NCBI RefSeq assembly: GCF_022179405.1
Contig: NZ_BPQT01000007.1
Coordinates: 1-64,000 of the forward strand
DNA from: Methylobacterium marchantiae
GTDB lineage: Bacteria; Pseudomonadota; Alphaproteobacteria; Rhizobiales; Beijerinckiaceae
Length of the DNA: 64,000 nt
Direction: 5' to 3'
This document shows positions 28,290-37,818 of the stretch, in pieces (position 1 is the stretch's first letter; the number at the start of each line of letters is the position of its first letter). The position numbers and the translations under genes are program-made. The notes beneath the pieces are model-generated. The model did not search any database, was not told where the DNA came from, and saw only the letters and a list, made by a program, of their open reading frames with translations.

Positions 28290-31200
28290 ATGCCAATGCC
28301 TGGCTCCTCAGCTCCGCGAGGCGATGCTTGCGAGCAGGCTCGGCACGAATGTAGAACCCTCGTGACTGACGGGGATCCGGGCGCGATGGCCGATACGCTC
28401 GAGGCTTCGGGGAGGGTCCGCGTTCGATGCGGGATCGCGTGCACCATCATCGACCATGCCAATGTCGCATCCTGGCAGAACGGAATTCCGCTCATCCAAG
28501 ACGTCACCCTGACCAATGCCGGCGACGACGATATCGTCGATCTTGCCCTCCACATCTCCGCCGTACCGTTGCTGTTCCGACCCCTCACCCTGCCGATCCA
28601 GCGGATCGCGGCGGGAAGCATCCAGCGCATCGACCCACCAGATCTGCGGATCGACGGCGCCATCCTCGCCGGGCTGCAGGAGAGCCGACTCTGCACGGTG
28701 ACGCTGTCGGTAACGGGCCCGTCGGACGAGGCCGACCGGGCAATCGAGCTGGGCGAGGAGAGATTCGACGTGCGGCTCGTGCCGCCCACGCATTGGGGCG
28801 GTGCCGATTCCGCGCCTGAACTGCTCGCAGCCTTCGTCCGGCCGAACGATCCGGCGGTGGACGGCATCCTGCGCGCCGCCGCCTCGATCCTCGGCGGGGC
28901 GAGGCGGAGTACGGCTTTCGACGGCTATCGCAGCGGCAGGCGGGCCAGGGCCTGGGAGATGGCCGAGGCGATCCATGCGGCCATAGCGGCCTTGCGCATA
29001 ACCTACGTCCTGCCACCGGCGAGCTTCGAGCGGTCGGGACAGAAAGTCCGCTGCCCGAGTGCGATCGTGGAGCGGCGCCTCGCGACTTGCCTCGACCTGA
29101 CCCTTCTCTGGGCCGCCTGCTGCGAACAGGCCGGGCTCAATCCTCTCCTGATCCTCACCCGCAGCCACGCTCTTGCCGGGCTGTGGCTCGTGGACGAAAC
29201 CTTGCCGGAGCGGGTGGGCGACGACGCCCAGGCCTTGAGGAAGCGCCGCGACCTCCAGGAACTGATCCTGGTCGAAACGACGCTTCTCACCGCCGACCCG
29301 CCAGGGCTCTTCGCGGATGCGGTGTTGGCCGGCGCACGCCTGATCGCTACGGATGCGGAGGCTCCCCTGGAGATCGTCCTCGATCTGCGGCGAGCGCGCC
29401 TTTCCGGCATCAGGCCGCTCGATGGGGATGAACCCGGCGGGCGATTGGGGAGTCCCTTGGTGGCGTCTCCCCTACCCCACGCCCTTCGTCCCACACCGGC
29501 CTTCGTCGACGACCTGCCCGCTCCAAGCCTCGACCTGCCTCGGCGCGAGCCCCGCGACAGGCTGGAAGCCTGGAAGCTTCGGCTTCTCGACCTCACGCTG
29601 CGCAACAAGCTCCTCAACTTCAAGCCGGGCAAGGGATCCCTCGCCCTCGATTGCCCGGACCCGGCCGCGTTCGAGGACGCCCTCGCCGCAGGCCGCGCCT
29701 TCCGGATCGTGGCTCGTTCGCTCACCGAGACAGGATCCGGCGCCGCGGACCTGGAACGGGACGAGATCGCCGTCGAATTGGGGGCGGACGAGTTGGAGGC
29801 GCGCCTCACCGACCTGTTCCGGCTCGCGCGCGGCAGTTTCGAGGAAGGGGGCGCCAACGTCCTGTTCCTCGCCTTCGGCTTCCTGACCTGGACACGCGGC
29901 GGCGGCACGGCGGCCGTGCGTGCGCCCCTTCTGCTGGTGCCGGCAGCCCTCACACGGCCCAGCGTCCGCGCCGGGTTCCGGCTGATTCGGCACGACGAGG
30001 AAGCGCGCCTCAATCCGACGCTGCTGGAGATGCTGCGCCAGGATTTCGATCTCGACATGCCGGATTTCGCCGACGGTTTGCCGAACGACGAGAACGGGAT
30101 CGACGTCGACGCCATATGGCGGACCGTCCGCACCCATATCCGCGACCTCAAGAGTTTCGAGGTCACGACCGAAGTCGTGCTCTCGGCCTTTTCCTTCACC
30201 AAGTTCCTGATGTGGAAGGATCTGAGCGAGCGGACCGACCTGCTCAAACGTAGCCCGGTGGTACGGCACCTCCTCGAAACGCCGAAGCAGACCTATGGCG
30301 ACGGCACCGGCTTCCCGGCGCCGGAACGCCTCGACGCGGAGCATCCGCCATCCGGCATCTTCACGCCGCTGCTCGCCGACTCCTCCCAGGTCTCAGCGAT
30401 CCTGGCGGCAGCGGCCGGCAAGGATTTCGTCCTGTTCGGACCGCCCGGCACCGGCAAGAGCCAGACCATCGCCAACATGATCGCCCAATGCTTGGCCCTG
30501 GGGCGAACAGTGCTGTTCGTCTCGCAGAAGAGCGCCGCTCTGGACGTGGTGCGCCGCCGGCTCGACGCGGTGGGGCTGGGCGCCTGCTGCCTCGAGGTCC
30601 ATGCGGCCAAGGCACAGAAATCCCACGTCATCGCCCAGTTGCGCGAGGCCTGGACCGCCAGGGACGCTGCATCCGTCCCTTGGGACGAAGCGGCCGCCGA
30701 CCTTCAACACCGTCGACAAGGCTTGAACGGCGTCGTGGAGAGCCTGCACACCAAGCAGGCGAACGGGCTCAGCGCCCATGCGGCAATGGCGCGGGTCATC
30801 GCAGACCGGCAGGCCGGCTCCGAGGAGATCAGTCTCGCCTGGCCGAGGGACGCGGCCTCCACACCTGGGCATCGGGAGAGCCTGCGCGACCGCTGCAACG
30901 AGCTGCGCGCCCTTCGCCCCATCGTCGGCGACATCGCGAACCATCCGCTCCGCGGCATCGGCGCGATTGCATGGTCGCCCCTATGGCGAGCCGAGATGGA
31001 GCAGACCATCTCCGATCTCGCTCGCACGCTGCCGGGCTACGCCGAATCCGGGCGTCGTTTCGCCGAGGCGGCTGGGCTTGCGCCGCTCGCCAGGACCTAT
31101 GACGGGCTGCACGGCCTTTCCTCCCTCGCCACCGGCCTGTTCCGCCCGGAGGCGCGGATGGGACTGCGCTTCCTGGGGCCGAACGGTGCGATCCTTCGCC

Positions 31201-34160
31201 AGGCCGCCGAAGCCCGCCAGGCGCATCGGCGTGAGCTCGACCGCCTCATGGCGCGGCTCTCCGTCCCCTACGCAGCCTCGGTGTTCGGAAGCGACCTCGA
31301 CCGACTGCTCGCCGAATGGCGTGTGGCGAAAGCGTCGAACATCCTTCTGCGGGGTCGGCGCCTCAGGCGAGTGCGCGGTCAGCTCGACTTCTTTGCGCAG
31401 GGCGGCGCGCCCGAGGATGTCGGGCCGGACCTCGTCATTCTTGCCGAGATTAAGGCTCTGCGCGCCACGACGCCGGTGCTGGCGGACCATCTCGCGGGTG
31501 TCGCCGCGCCACTCCACCCTCCCTGGTCGGACGAGGCGGCCTCTGTCGGCCTGCTCACGGCAGCGACGGCTTGGGCCACGCGGCTAGCACCGGTGATCGC
31601 CGCAATGGCTCCCCTCGTGGGCGGACCGGACATCGTTCGGGCGACGCTCGCAGAGTTGCTCGATGCCGAGGATGGCCGCCTCGAAGCCGGCGGCACCCTT
31701 GCGCTGGCGAAGGAAGAGTTCGTCGCCCACAGGATCCCGGCCACGAAAGCGATCGAGGCGCTCGGGCGCCTGACCGGCAGGCCTAGGCCCGACCGCCCCG
31801 TGGAGACGGGGACGGATTGGGTGGCCGGGACGCTCGCAGTTGCGGAACGCTGGCGCAAGGCCCTCCCCAAAGCCCAGGCCTGGGCGGGCTGGCAGGCGGC
31901 GGTGAGCGCGGCAACGAAGGCGGGGCTCGCCCCCCTCGTGGCGGCGATCGAGGCCGGGACGCTCGCGGACGAGTCGATCGTTCCGGCCTTCGAGGGCGCC
32001 TATGCCCGCTGGTGGATCGACCATACCGTGACCGAGGATAGCCGCCTGCGCGACTTCATGGGGCCGCGCCACGAGGAGGCGATACGGGATTTCGGTGCGG
32101 CCGATGCCCGGCTCTGCGCCATCGCGGGCGCGGCGGTGCGTGTCCGCATCGGTGGAGGCGTGCCCCTCGCAACCGCCTTCGGCGCCGATCCCGAATGGGG
32201 AACGCTGGCGCGCGAGATCACCAAGCGCGCCCGGCACATGCCCCTGCGCCAGCTCTTCGCGCGGATGCCGAACGCGCTGACCCGGCTGACGCCCTGCCTG
32301 ATGATGAGCCCGCTCTCCATCGCCCAGTACTGGCCGGCCGAGGCGAAGCCCTTCGACATCGTGATCTTCGACGAAGCCTCCCAGATCGCCCCCTGGGACG
32401 CTATCGGCGCCATCGCGCGGGGGCGGCAGGTGGTCGTCGTCGGCGATCCGGAGCAGTTGCCGCCGACCAATGTGGGGGATCGCGGAGTCGACGAGATTTC
32501 GGATGGTCTCGACGTCGCCGACCAGGAGAGCATCCTGGATGAGTGCCTCGCCGCAAACCTGCCGCAGCGGTGCCTCGCCTGGCACTACCGAAGCCGCCAC
32601 GAAAGCCTCATCGCCTTCTCGAACCGCCACTATTATCGCGGCGCTCTCGTCACCTTCCCCTCCCCCGTCACCGAGGATCGGGCGGTGCGGCTGCACTACG
32701 TGGCCGATGGCCTCTACGAACGCGGCGGGGCGCGGGTGAATCGCCCCGAGGCACGCGCTCTGGTGGCGGACGTGGTAGCCCGCGTCTCGACGCCTTCCTT
32801 CGCGGCGGAGGAACGCTCCCTCGGCATCGTCACCTTCAACGGCGAGCAGCAACGGCTGATCGAGAACCTCCTCGACGCAGAGCGGCGGTCGAGGCCGGAG
32901 CTCGAACGCTTCTTCGACGGGCGGACATGGAAGGAGCCGGTCTTCGTCAAGAACCTCGAGACCGTACAGGGCGACGAGCGCGACATCATCCTGTTCTCAG
33001 TTGCGGTCGGCCCCGACGCGGCGGGCCGGATCACCGGGCAGATCAGCTCGCTCAACCGAGAGGGCGGCCACCGGCGACTCAACGTGGCGATCACTCGCGC
33101 CCGGCGGGAACTCGTGGTTTTCGCGTCGATGCGGGCCGACCAGGTGGATCTCGGCCGCGGCAGTGCGCGCGGCGTGCGCGACTTCAAGCACTTCCTCGAT
33201 TTCGCCGAACACGGAGCCCGCGCCCTCGAAACGGCGGCGGCGCCGACGGGGGGAGACATCGAATCGCCCTTCGAGGGCGCGGTGATGGCGGCTTTGGCCG
33301 CACGTGGCTGGAGAATCGTGCCACAGGTCGGCGTTTCCGTCTTTCGGATCGACCTCGGCATCGTCCATCCCGACGCTCCGGGACGGTATCTCGCGGGAGT
33401 CGAATGTGATGGGGCGACCTACCATCGGGCAGCGACGGCGCGAGACAGGGACCGCCTGCGCGAATGGGTGCTCACCGACCTTGGTTGGCGCATCCACCGG
33501 GTCTGGAGTACGGATTGGTGGAACGATGCCGAGGGGGCCCTCGACCGGCTCGACAGGGCGCTACGGGCGGACCTTGACGCCGACAGGGCGAAACCTGCCC
33601 CGGTCGTGATCGGGCCTGCCTCTCCTGACATCCCTCAGACGGAGCCCCCCGGGCTCTATGAGCCCGCCGACTTGTCCCGCTTCGATCCCGATCCCACCCG
33701 GTTCCATGACCCCACTTACAAGGCCACGCTGGCGGCCATGGCGACCGAAGTTGTCACGCGGGAAGGCCCTGTTTTTGCCGACATCCAGGCCGCACGCATC
33801 CTACGCGCACACGGTTTTTCTCGCATGACCAACCGCTTACGCCAGCGTGCCCTGGGGGCCGTCGATCCCCGCTGCCCCCATACCAGCGAGGGCGACCGCA
33901 TCGTCCTCTGGCCAGAGACCGCCCCTGTCGGGCCGGTGAGGTTCCGGCCAGCGGGAGGGGAGAATCGGGCGCCCGCTGACATCCCGCTCCAGGAACTCGC
34001 CGGCCTCGCCCGCGACCTCGATCCGGCACCCGGCATCGAGGCGCGGATGGCCGCGCATCTGGGTCTCGGCCGGATGAGCGACACCGTCCGCGCCCGCTTC
34101 ACTCAGGCCGCCTCGCTCGCTCGGGAATGCGAAGCGTCGGCCCGTAAGCCCGTCGAATGA
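28290..34160 (+). CDS. DUF4011-helicase-Vsr-DUF3320 protein (Hhe-like)
   Basis: A 1956-residue multidomain protein. The N-terminal region includes a transglutaminase-like Cys/His pair (C267, H293). DUF4011 spans about 425-640 (LLDLTLRNKLLNF). A split SF1 helicase has Walker A GPPGTGKS at 717-724, D1361-E1362 (FDEASQ), GDPEQLPP, QGDERDIILFS and the TRARREL motif VI. A Vsr/MTES_1575-type nuclease domain has E1705 and D1707 in VECDGATYH, and DUF3320 lies near 1800-1860. This architecture was reported as a single-gene phage defence, hhe. The start is ATG 28290, or ATG 28386 if the upstream 32 residues are not translated. No partner gene is adjacent. Homologues also occur outside known defence islands, so the role here is inferred. 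Confidence 0.88.
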   Translation: MPMPGSSAPRGDACEQARHECRTLVTDGDPGAMADTLEASGRVRVRCGIACTIIDHANVASWQNGIPLIQDVTLTNAGDDDIVDLALHISAVPLLFRPLTLPIQRIAAGSIQRIDPPDLRIDGAILAGLQESRLCTVTLSVTGPSDEADRAIELGEERFDVRLVPPTHWGGADSAPELLAAFVRPNDPAVDGILRAAASILGGARRSTAFDGYRSGRRARAWEMAEAIHAAIAALRITYVLPPASFERSGQKVRCPSAIVERRLATCLDLTLLWAACCEQAGLNPLLILTRSHALAGLWLVDETLPERVGDDAQALRKRRDLQELILVETTLLTADPPGLFADAVLAGARLIATDAEAPLEIVLDLRRARLSGIRPLDGDEPGGRLGSPLVASPLPHALRPTPAFVDDLPAPSLDLPRREPRDRLEAWKLRLLDLTLRNKLLNFKPGKGSLALDCPDPAAFEDALAAGRAFRIVARSLTETGSGAADLERDEIAVELGADELEARLTDLFRLARGSFEEGGANVLFLAFGFLTWTRGGGTAAVRAPLLLVPAALTRPSVRAGFRLIRHDEEARLNPTLLEMLRQDFDLDMPDFADGLPNDENGIDVDAIWRTVRTHIRDLKSFEVTTEVVLSAFSFTKFLMWKDLSERTDLLKRSPVVRHLLETPKQTYGDGTGFPAPERLDAEHPPSGIFTPLLADSSQVSAILAAAAGKDFVLFGPPGTGKSQTIANMIAQCLALGRTVLFVSQKSAALDVVRRRLDAVGLGACCLEVHAAKAQKSHVIAQLREAWTARDAASVPWDEAAADLQHRRQGLNGVVESLHTKQANGLSAHAAMARVIADRQAGSEEISLAWPRDAASTPGHRESLRDRCNELRALRPIVGDIANHPLRGIGAIAWSPLWRAEMEQTISDLARTLPGYAESGRRFAEAAGLAPLARTYDGLHGLSSLATGLFRPEARMGLRFLGPNGAILRQAAEARQAHRRELDRLMARLSVPYAASVFGSDLDRLLAEWRVAKASNILLRGRRLRRVRGQLDFFAQGGAPEDVGPDLVILAEIKALRATTPVLADHLAGVAAPLHPPWSDEAASVGLLTAATAWATRLAPVIAAMAPLVGGPDIVRATLAELLDAEDGRLEAGGTLALAKEEFVAHRIPATKAIEALGRLTGRPRPDRPVETGTDWVAGTLAVAERWRKALPKAQAWAGWQAAVSAATKAGLAPLVAAIEAGTLADESIVPAFEGAYARWWIDHTVTEDSRLRDFMGPRHEEAIRDFGAADARLCAIAGAAVRVRIGGGVPLATAFGADPEWGTLAREITKRARHMPLRQLFARMPNALTRLTPCLMMSPLSIAQYWPAEAKPFDIVIFDEASQIAPWDAIGAIARGRQVVVVGDPEQLPPTNVGDRGVDEISDGLDVADQESILDECLAANLPQRCLAWHYRSRHESLIAFSNRHYYRGALVTFPSPVTEDRAVRLHYVADGLYERGGARVNRPEARALVADVVARVSTPSFAAEERSLGIVTFNGEQQRLIENLLDAERRSRPELERFFDGRTWKEPVFVKNLETVQGDERDIILFSVAVGPDAAGRITGQISSLNREGGHRRLNVAITRARRELVVFASMRADQVDLGRGSARGVRDFKHFLDFAEHGARALETAAAPTGGDIESPFEGAVMAALAARGWRIVPQVGVSVFRIDLGIVHPDAPGRYLAGVECDGATYHRAATARDRDRLREWVLTDLGWRIHRVWSTDWWNDAEGALDRLDRALRADLDADRAKPAPVVIGPASPDIPQTEPPGLYEPADLSRFDPDPTRFHDPTYKATLAAMATEVVTREGPVFADIQAARILRAHGFSRMTNRLRQRALGAVDPRCPHTSEGDRIVLWPETAPVGPVRFRPAGGENRAPADIPLQELAGLARDLDPAPGIEARMAAHLGLGRMSDTVRARFTQAASLARECEASARKPVE

Positions 34161-34233
34161 GACGGGCAAATCAAGCGCCGCGCGAGGCCATTTTGACCGT
34201 CCCACGCCAAGGATTATGGCAGTACGAGACGCG

Positions 34234-34261
34234 AAAAAGCCCCGCCATGGATGGCGGGGCT
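34234..34261 (-). terminator. Intrinsic terminator of small membrane gene
   Basis: On the minus strand an 11-bp stem (AGCCCCGCCAT/ATGGCGGGGCT, 34238-34248 with 34251-34261) is followed by five U residues. It starts 36 nt after the stop of the 56-residue protein, which supports that tiny gene being real and transcribed. It also lies 74 bp beyond the helicase stop. Confidence 0.88.
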
Positions 34262-34296
34262 GATGAAGATGCCTTTGGAGCCATACAGCTTGAGAT

Positions 34297-34467
34297 TCAG
34301 GCCGCGAGCTTCAGGAGTGCGGGAGCGTTGTCGTTTACGAGGACGAGCTCGCCCGCCATGACGGTGGAGGTGCTGGTCGTGGGGGTCAGGCGATCGGCCA
34401 CGAAGGCCACCAGAGAGATGTTGGCGGCAGCAGCGACGGCGATGGCGGCGAGAATGAAAGCGGTCAT
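34297..34467 (-). CDS. Small single-pass membrane protein
   Basis: A 56-residue protein from ATG 34467, preceded on the minus strand by GAGGA at proper spacing; a longer frame to 34554 lacks such a site. Residues 1-22 (MTAFILAAIAVAAAANISLVAF) form one hydrophobic helix or an uncleaved signal; the rest is polar and ends in KLAA. No family is recognised. It has its own intrinsic terminator and an upstream region with two perfect dyads, so it is a self-contained, probably regulated unit. Confidence 0.7.
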   Translation of the reverse strand: MTAFILAAIAVAAAANISLVAFVADRLTPTTSTSTVMAGELVLVNDNAPALLKLAA

Positions 34468-34528
34468 ATCGATGGTCCTCGAAGCGATGCGTTTGCGTTG
34501 CAGCATGTATGACAACCTCCAAGTCCGA

Positions 34529-34580
34529 TTGGTATACCAAATGCCAAATATCAACTATGCATGTAGTGCATGAGATGCAC
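34529..34580. promoter_or_regulatory. Two dyads upstream of small membrane gene
   Basis: TTGGTATACCAA (34529-34540) is a perfect 12-bp palindrome resembling operators of GntR/FadR-type repressors. GTGCAT-GAG-ATGCAC (34566-34580) is a second perfect dyad. Both lie in AT-rich DNA 60-115 bp before the 56-residue gene, where a promoter on the minus strand is expected. No GntR gene is in the window. Confidence 0.5.
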
Positions 34581-35350
34581 ATTGTTTTGCCAAGACCTGC
34601 GTCAAACGCATTATGATGCATAACACGGCAACTGGCGCGGGCTCACCGCGACCGGGGGCGGACGCGCCCCAGCATCCAGATACGGTTCAGCGCGACCGGG
34701 ACCGGGCCGACGACCCGGCTCGCCGCAACGCCGAACGGGGCGGTCGATCGAAGCGGCTCTTCGACCACTGAGCCGGGATCGACGGTAGGGCTACGCCCTC
34801 GCCTGTCATCCACTCCTAGCGGGGCTACTGTATTCAGACATTTCTGGAGGGGCTAACGACGATCAGGACCAGTTTTCATGAAGGTCATCGACGGGTAAGC
34901 GTGAGGCGCACCGGAACTCTTTCTCCTTCCAAGCTACGGAATTCACCCATCTGCTCGATGGCTGTTCCTTCTATCAAACAGGGTTCGGCACGATGCCCGA
35001 CGCGCTCCCTCTCTTGGAAGGCAGGTCGATTGCCGACGCCGATTTGCTCGTCGACACCCCAATCGTAGCCCCCCGTCATCCCAGCGCAGCACAGTGGAAC
35101 CGAGAATCCAGAAACATAGATGTTGCAGGACTGTGCACCGCCAACGGATCTGGATTACACGCCTGTGGCGCGGCCCTCCGGGTCCGGGCTCGCCTTCGGC
35201 GACCTGGAATGACGGTTTGGTGCCATCTGCAATCGCCCTGCCTGGACGGAGAGGAGACCCGCGCATCCCGCGAGATGCACGACGGTGACCCGTCATCGTC
35301 ACGATTGGGGTGCTCGTTCCAGACGGAGCGATGATGCTCCGGAAGTGGTC
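34581..35350. other. Gene-poor region with degenerate repeats
   Basis: About 770 bp without a credible gene; its open frames show no domain and no ribosome-binding site. Two stretches resemble one another in opposite orientation. On the minus strand around 35063-35110 the sequence reads TCTGGATTCTCGG...GGGATGACGG. On the plus strand around 35148-35216 it reads TCTGGATTACACG...GGAATGACGG. The pattern suggests an intergenic repeat pair. The 3' side of phoB lies at its right end; no clear phoB terminator is seen. Confidence 0.4.
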
Positions 35351-36052
35351 TCACTCGTCCGTCGAAAACATCTCGTCGAAGGAATAGCCCGAGCCGCGCA
35401 CGGTACGGATCGGGTCGCTCTGGCGGGGGCGGTTGATCGCCTTGCGAAGGCGACCCACGTGCACGTCCACCGTGCGCTCGTCGATATAGACGTCGTGGCC
35501 CCAGACACCGTCGAGGAGCTGCTCGCGCGAGAAGACGCGCCCAGGGCTCTGCATCAGAAATTCGAGCAGCTTGAACTCAGTCGGCCCGAGATGGATTTCT
35601 CTGCCCTGTCTGCGAATTCGGTGGCTCACGCGGTCGAGTTCGATATTGCCGGCGATGAGCAGGTTCGCCACGTGGGCGGGCTTGGCTCGGCGTAGGAGTG
35701 CACGCACTCTGGCGAGCAGTTCGGGCACTGAGAACGGCTTGACGATGTAGTCGTCGGCACCGGTGCCGAGACCGCGAATACGGTCGCCCTCCTCACCGCG
35801 GGCCGTCAGCATGATCACTGGCAGGCGCTCGGTCTCGCGCCGGGCGCGAATGCGGCGGCACAGCTCAATGCCGGAGAGCCCGGGCATCATCCAATCGAGG
35901 AGAACGAGGTCTGGGACCTGCTCCTGCAGGCGCAGATCGGCCTCGTCGCCGCGCGATGCGGAATCGACGACGAAGCCTTCCGCCTCAAGGTTGTAGCGAA
36001 GGAGGAGGGTGAGGGCCTCCTCATCCTCGACGATCAGGATGCGCGTACTCAT
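35351..36052 (-). CDS. phoB: Phosphate response regulator PhoB
   Basis: A 233-residue OmpR-type response regulator. The receiver domain occupies 1-120 with acidic pocket E9-D10-E11 and phospho-acceptor D53 (LLDWMMPG), conserved T83 (MLTARG) and K105 (VKPFS). A winged-helix DNA-binding domain follows (about 130-230). It is the last gene of the leftward pstSCAB-phoU-phoB operon and would activate it through the Pho box upstream of pstS. The sensor kinase gene phoR is not in the window. Confidence 0.95.
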   Translation of the reverse strand: MSTRILIVEDEEALTLLLRYNLEAEGFVVDSASRGDEADLRLQEQVPDLVLLDWMMPGLSGIELCRRIRARRETERLPVIMLTARGEEGDRIRGLGTGADDYIVKPFSVPELLARVRALLRRAKPAHVANLLIAGNIELDRVSHRIRRQGREIHLGPTEFKLLEFLMQSPGRVFSREQLLDGVWGHDVYIDERTVDVHVGRLRKAINRPRQSDPIRTVRGSGYSFDEMFSTDE

Positions 36053-36143
36053 GCGGATGTTTTCAGGGTGAGGGCAGCCGTCTCTGTCTGGCGACGCACG
36101 GCTGCACGAAGGTCCTGCCGCAACCTGCCGGACCGGGATGCAG

Positions 36144-36869
36144 TCAGGCGCTGGCAGGGATCGTCACGGTGGCGTAGTTCGAGGCATCGTTCTTCGGGCG
36201 ATCCCCCTCAGCGAGTTCGTTCGTGCCAGTGACGAGGTAATGGATCGTCTCGGCGATGTTGGTGGTGTGATCGCCGATCCGCTCGATGTTCTTGGCGCAG
36301 AACAAGAGATGCGTGCAGAACGATATGTTGCGCGGATCTTCCATCATGTAGGTCAGCAACTCGCGGAAAAGCGAATTGTAGAGGGCGTCGATGGCGTCGT
36401 CGCGCTCCCAGACGTCGAGGGCCGCCTTGATGTCCTGGCTCGCATAGGCGTCGAGGACGTCCTTCAGCTGCTCCTGCACCAGATCGCCCATGTGCTGGAC
36501 GGCGATGACGATTTTCTGCGGCTGGATCTGCTCGGCGATGGCGACCACGCGCTTGGCGACGTTCTTGGAGAGATCGCCGATCCGCTCGAGGTCGTTCGAG
36601 ACGCGGATCGCCGAAATCGTCTCGCGCAGGTCGATGGCGAGCGGCTGGCGCTTGGCGATGAGCAGGATGGCCCGCTCCTCGACCTCATGCTGGATCGCAT
36701 CGAGACGCTTGTCGGCGCCGATGACCGACTGGGCCAGCGTGACGTCCCGGCGTACCAGGGCATTGCCGGAATCGGTCATCATCTTCTCGGCGATGCCGCC
36801 CATCTCGGAGATCGAGCGGCGCAGGTTTTCCAGTTCCGTGTCGTAGGAACTGACGATGTGGGTGGACAT
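36144..36869 (-). CDS. phoU: Phosphate signalling protein PhoU
   Basis: A 241-residue protein made of two repeated three-helix bundles. Each carries the metal-binding motif: RVSNDLERIGD near residues 89-99 and FCAKNIERIGDH near 190-202. PhoU links the Pst transporter to PhoR/PhoB signalling and limits phosphate uptake. It lies between pstB (84 bp) and phoB (91 bp) in the same direction. Confidence 0.96.
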   Translation of the reverse strand: MSTHIVSSYDTELENLRRSISEMGGIAEKMMTDSGNALVRRDVTLAQSVIGADKRLDAIQHEVEERAILLIAKRQPLAIDLRETISAIRVSNDLERIGDLSKNVAKRVVAIAEQIQPQKIVIAVQHMGDLVQEQLKDVLDAYASQDIKAALDVWERDDAIDALYNSLFRELLTYMMEDPRNISFCTHLLFCAKNIERIGDHTTNIAETIHYLVTGTNELAEGDRPKNDASNYATVTIPASA

Positions 36870-36953
36870 GCTCGCACTCCTCGATCAGGGCCGCCGGACA
36901 CGGCCTGTCTCGCGTTTCGATCGGGACCGACGCCTGAGGCGGCGCCGACGGGC

Positions 36954-37772
36954 TCAGCCGAAGCGGCCGGTGATGTAGTCCTGGGTCTGACGCTTCTCGG
37001 GGTTCATGAAGATCCGCGTCGTCGGGCCGAACTCCACCAACTCGCCGAGATACATGAAGGCCGTGAACTGCGAGATGCGCGCGGCCTGCTGCATGTTGTG
37101 GGTCACGATGACGATCGTGAACTCGGAGCGCAACTGCTCGATCAGCTCCTCGATGCGTCCGGTGGAGATCGGGTCGAGGGCCGAGGTCGGCTCATCGAAC
37201 AGGATCACTTCCGGGCGCTGGGCCACGGTGCGGGCGATGCAGAGGCGCTGCTGCTGACCGCCGGAGAGGCCCATGCCGGATTGCTTGAGTTTATCCTTCA
37301 CCTCGTCCCAGAGCGCGGCCTTGCGCAGAGATTCCTCCACCCGCACGTCGAGATCGGCTTTGGGCAGCTTCTCGTACAGGCGCAGACCGAAGGCGACGTT
37401 GTCGTAGATCGACATCGGGAAGGGTGTCGGCTTCTGGAACACCATGCCGATCCGCGAGCGCAGCTCGTTCAGGTCGACCTTCGAATCGAGGACGTTCTGC
37501 CCGTCGAGGAGGATCTCGCCTTCCGCGCGCTGCTCAGGATACAGGCTGTAGATCCGGTTGAAGGTCCGCAGCAAGGTCGACTTCCCGCACCCCGACGGTC
37601 CGATCAGGGCGGTGACTTGCCGGTCGTGGAAGTTGAGATTGATCGACTTCAGGCCGTGGAACGACCCGTAATAGAAGTTCAGATCCTTCACGGCGATGCG
37701 GATCGGAGCCTGCTCGTCGGCCTTGTGGCGACCGGTCAGCTGGGCTTGCGTGATCGCGGGGGCGGCGTTCAT
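36954..37772 (-). CDS. pstB: Phosphate ABC transporter ATP-binding protein PstB
   Basis: A 272-residue ATPase of the high-affinity phosphate importer. Walker [10 protein letters not shown] is at 58-66, the ABC signature is LSGGQQQRL, and Walker B is [13 protein letters not shown] 20-residue N-terminal extension ([20 protein letters not shown]) precedes the usual start of the domain. It sits between pstA and phoU. Confidence 0.97.
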   Translation of the reverse strand: MNAAPAITQAQLTGRHKADEQAPIRIAVKDLNFYYGSFHGLKSINLNFHDRQVTALIGPSGCGKSTLLRTFNRIYSLYPEQRAEGEILLDGQNVLDSKVDLNELRSRIGMVFQKPTPFPMSIYDNVAFGLRLYEKLPKADLDVRVEESLRKAALWDEVKDKLKQSGMGLSGGQQQRLCIARTVAQRPEVILFDEPTSALDPISTGRIEELIEQLRSEFTIVIVTHNMQQAARISQFTAFMYLGELVEFGPTTRIFMNPEKRQTQDYITGRFG

Positions 37773-37818
37773 CGGATGCGTGTCCTTGTCGAAAGCGGGA
37801 TGGGACGGGGGCGCGGGA

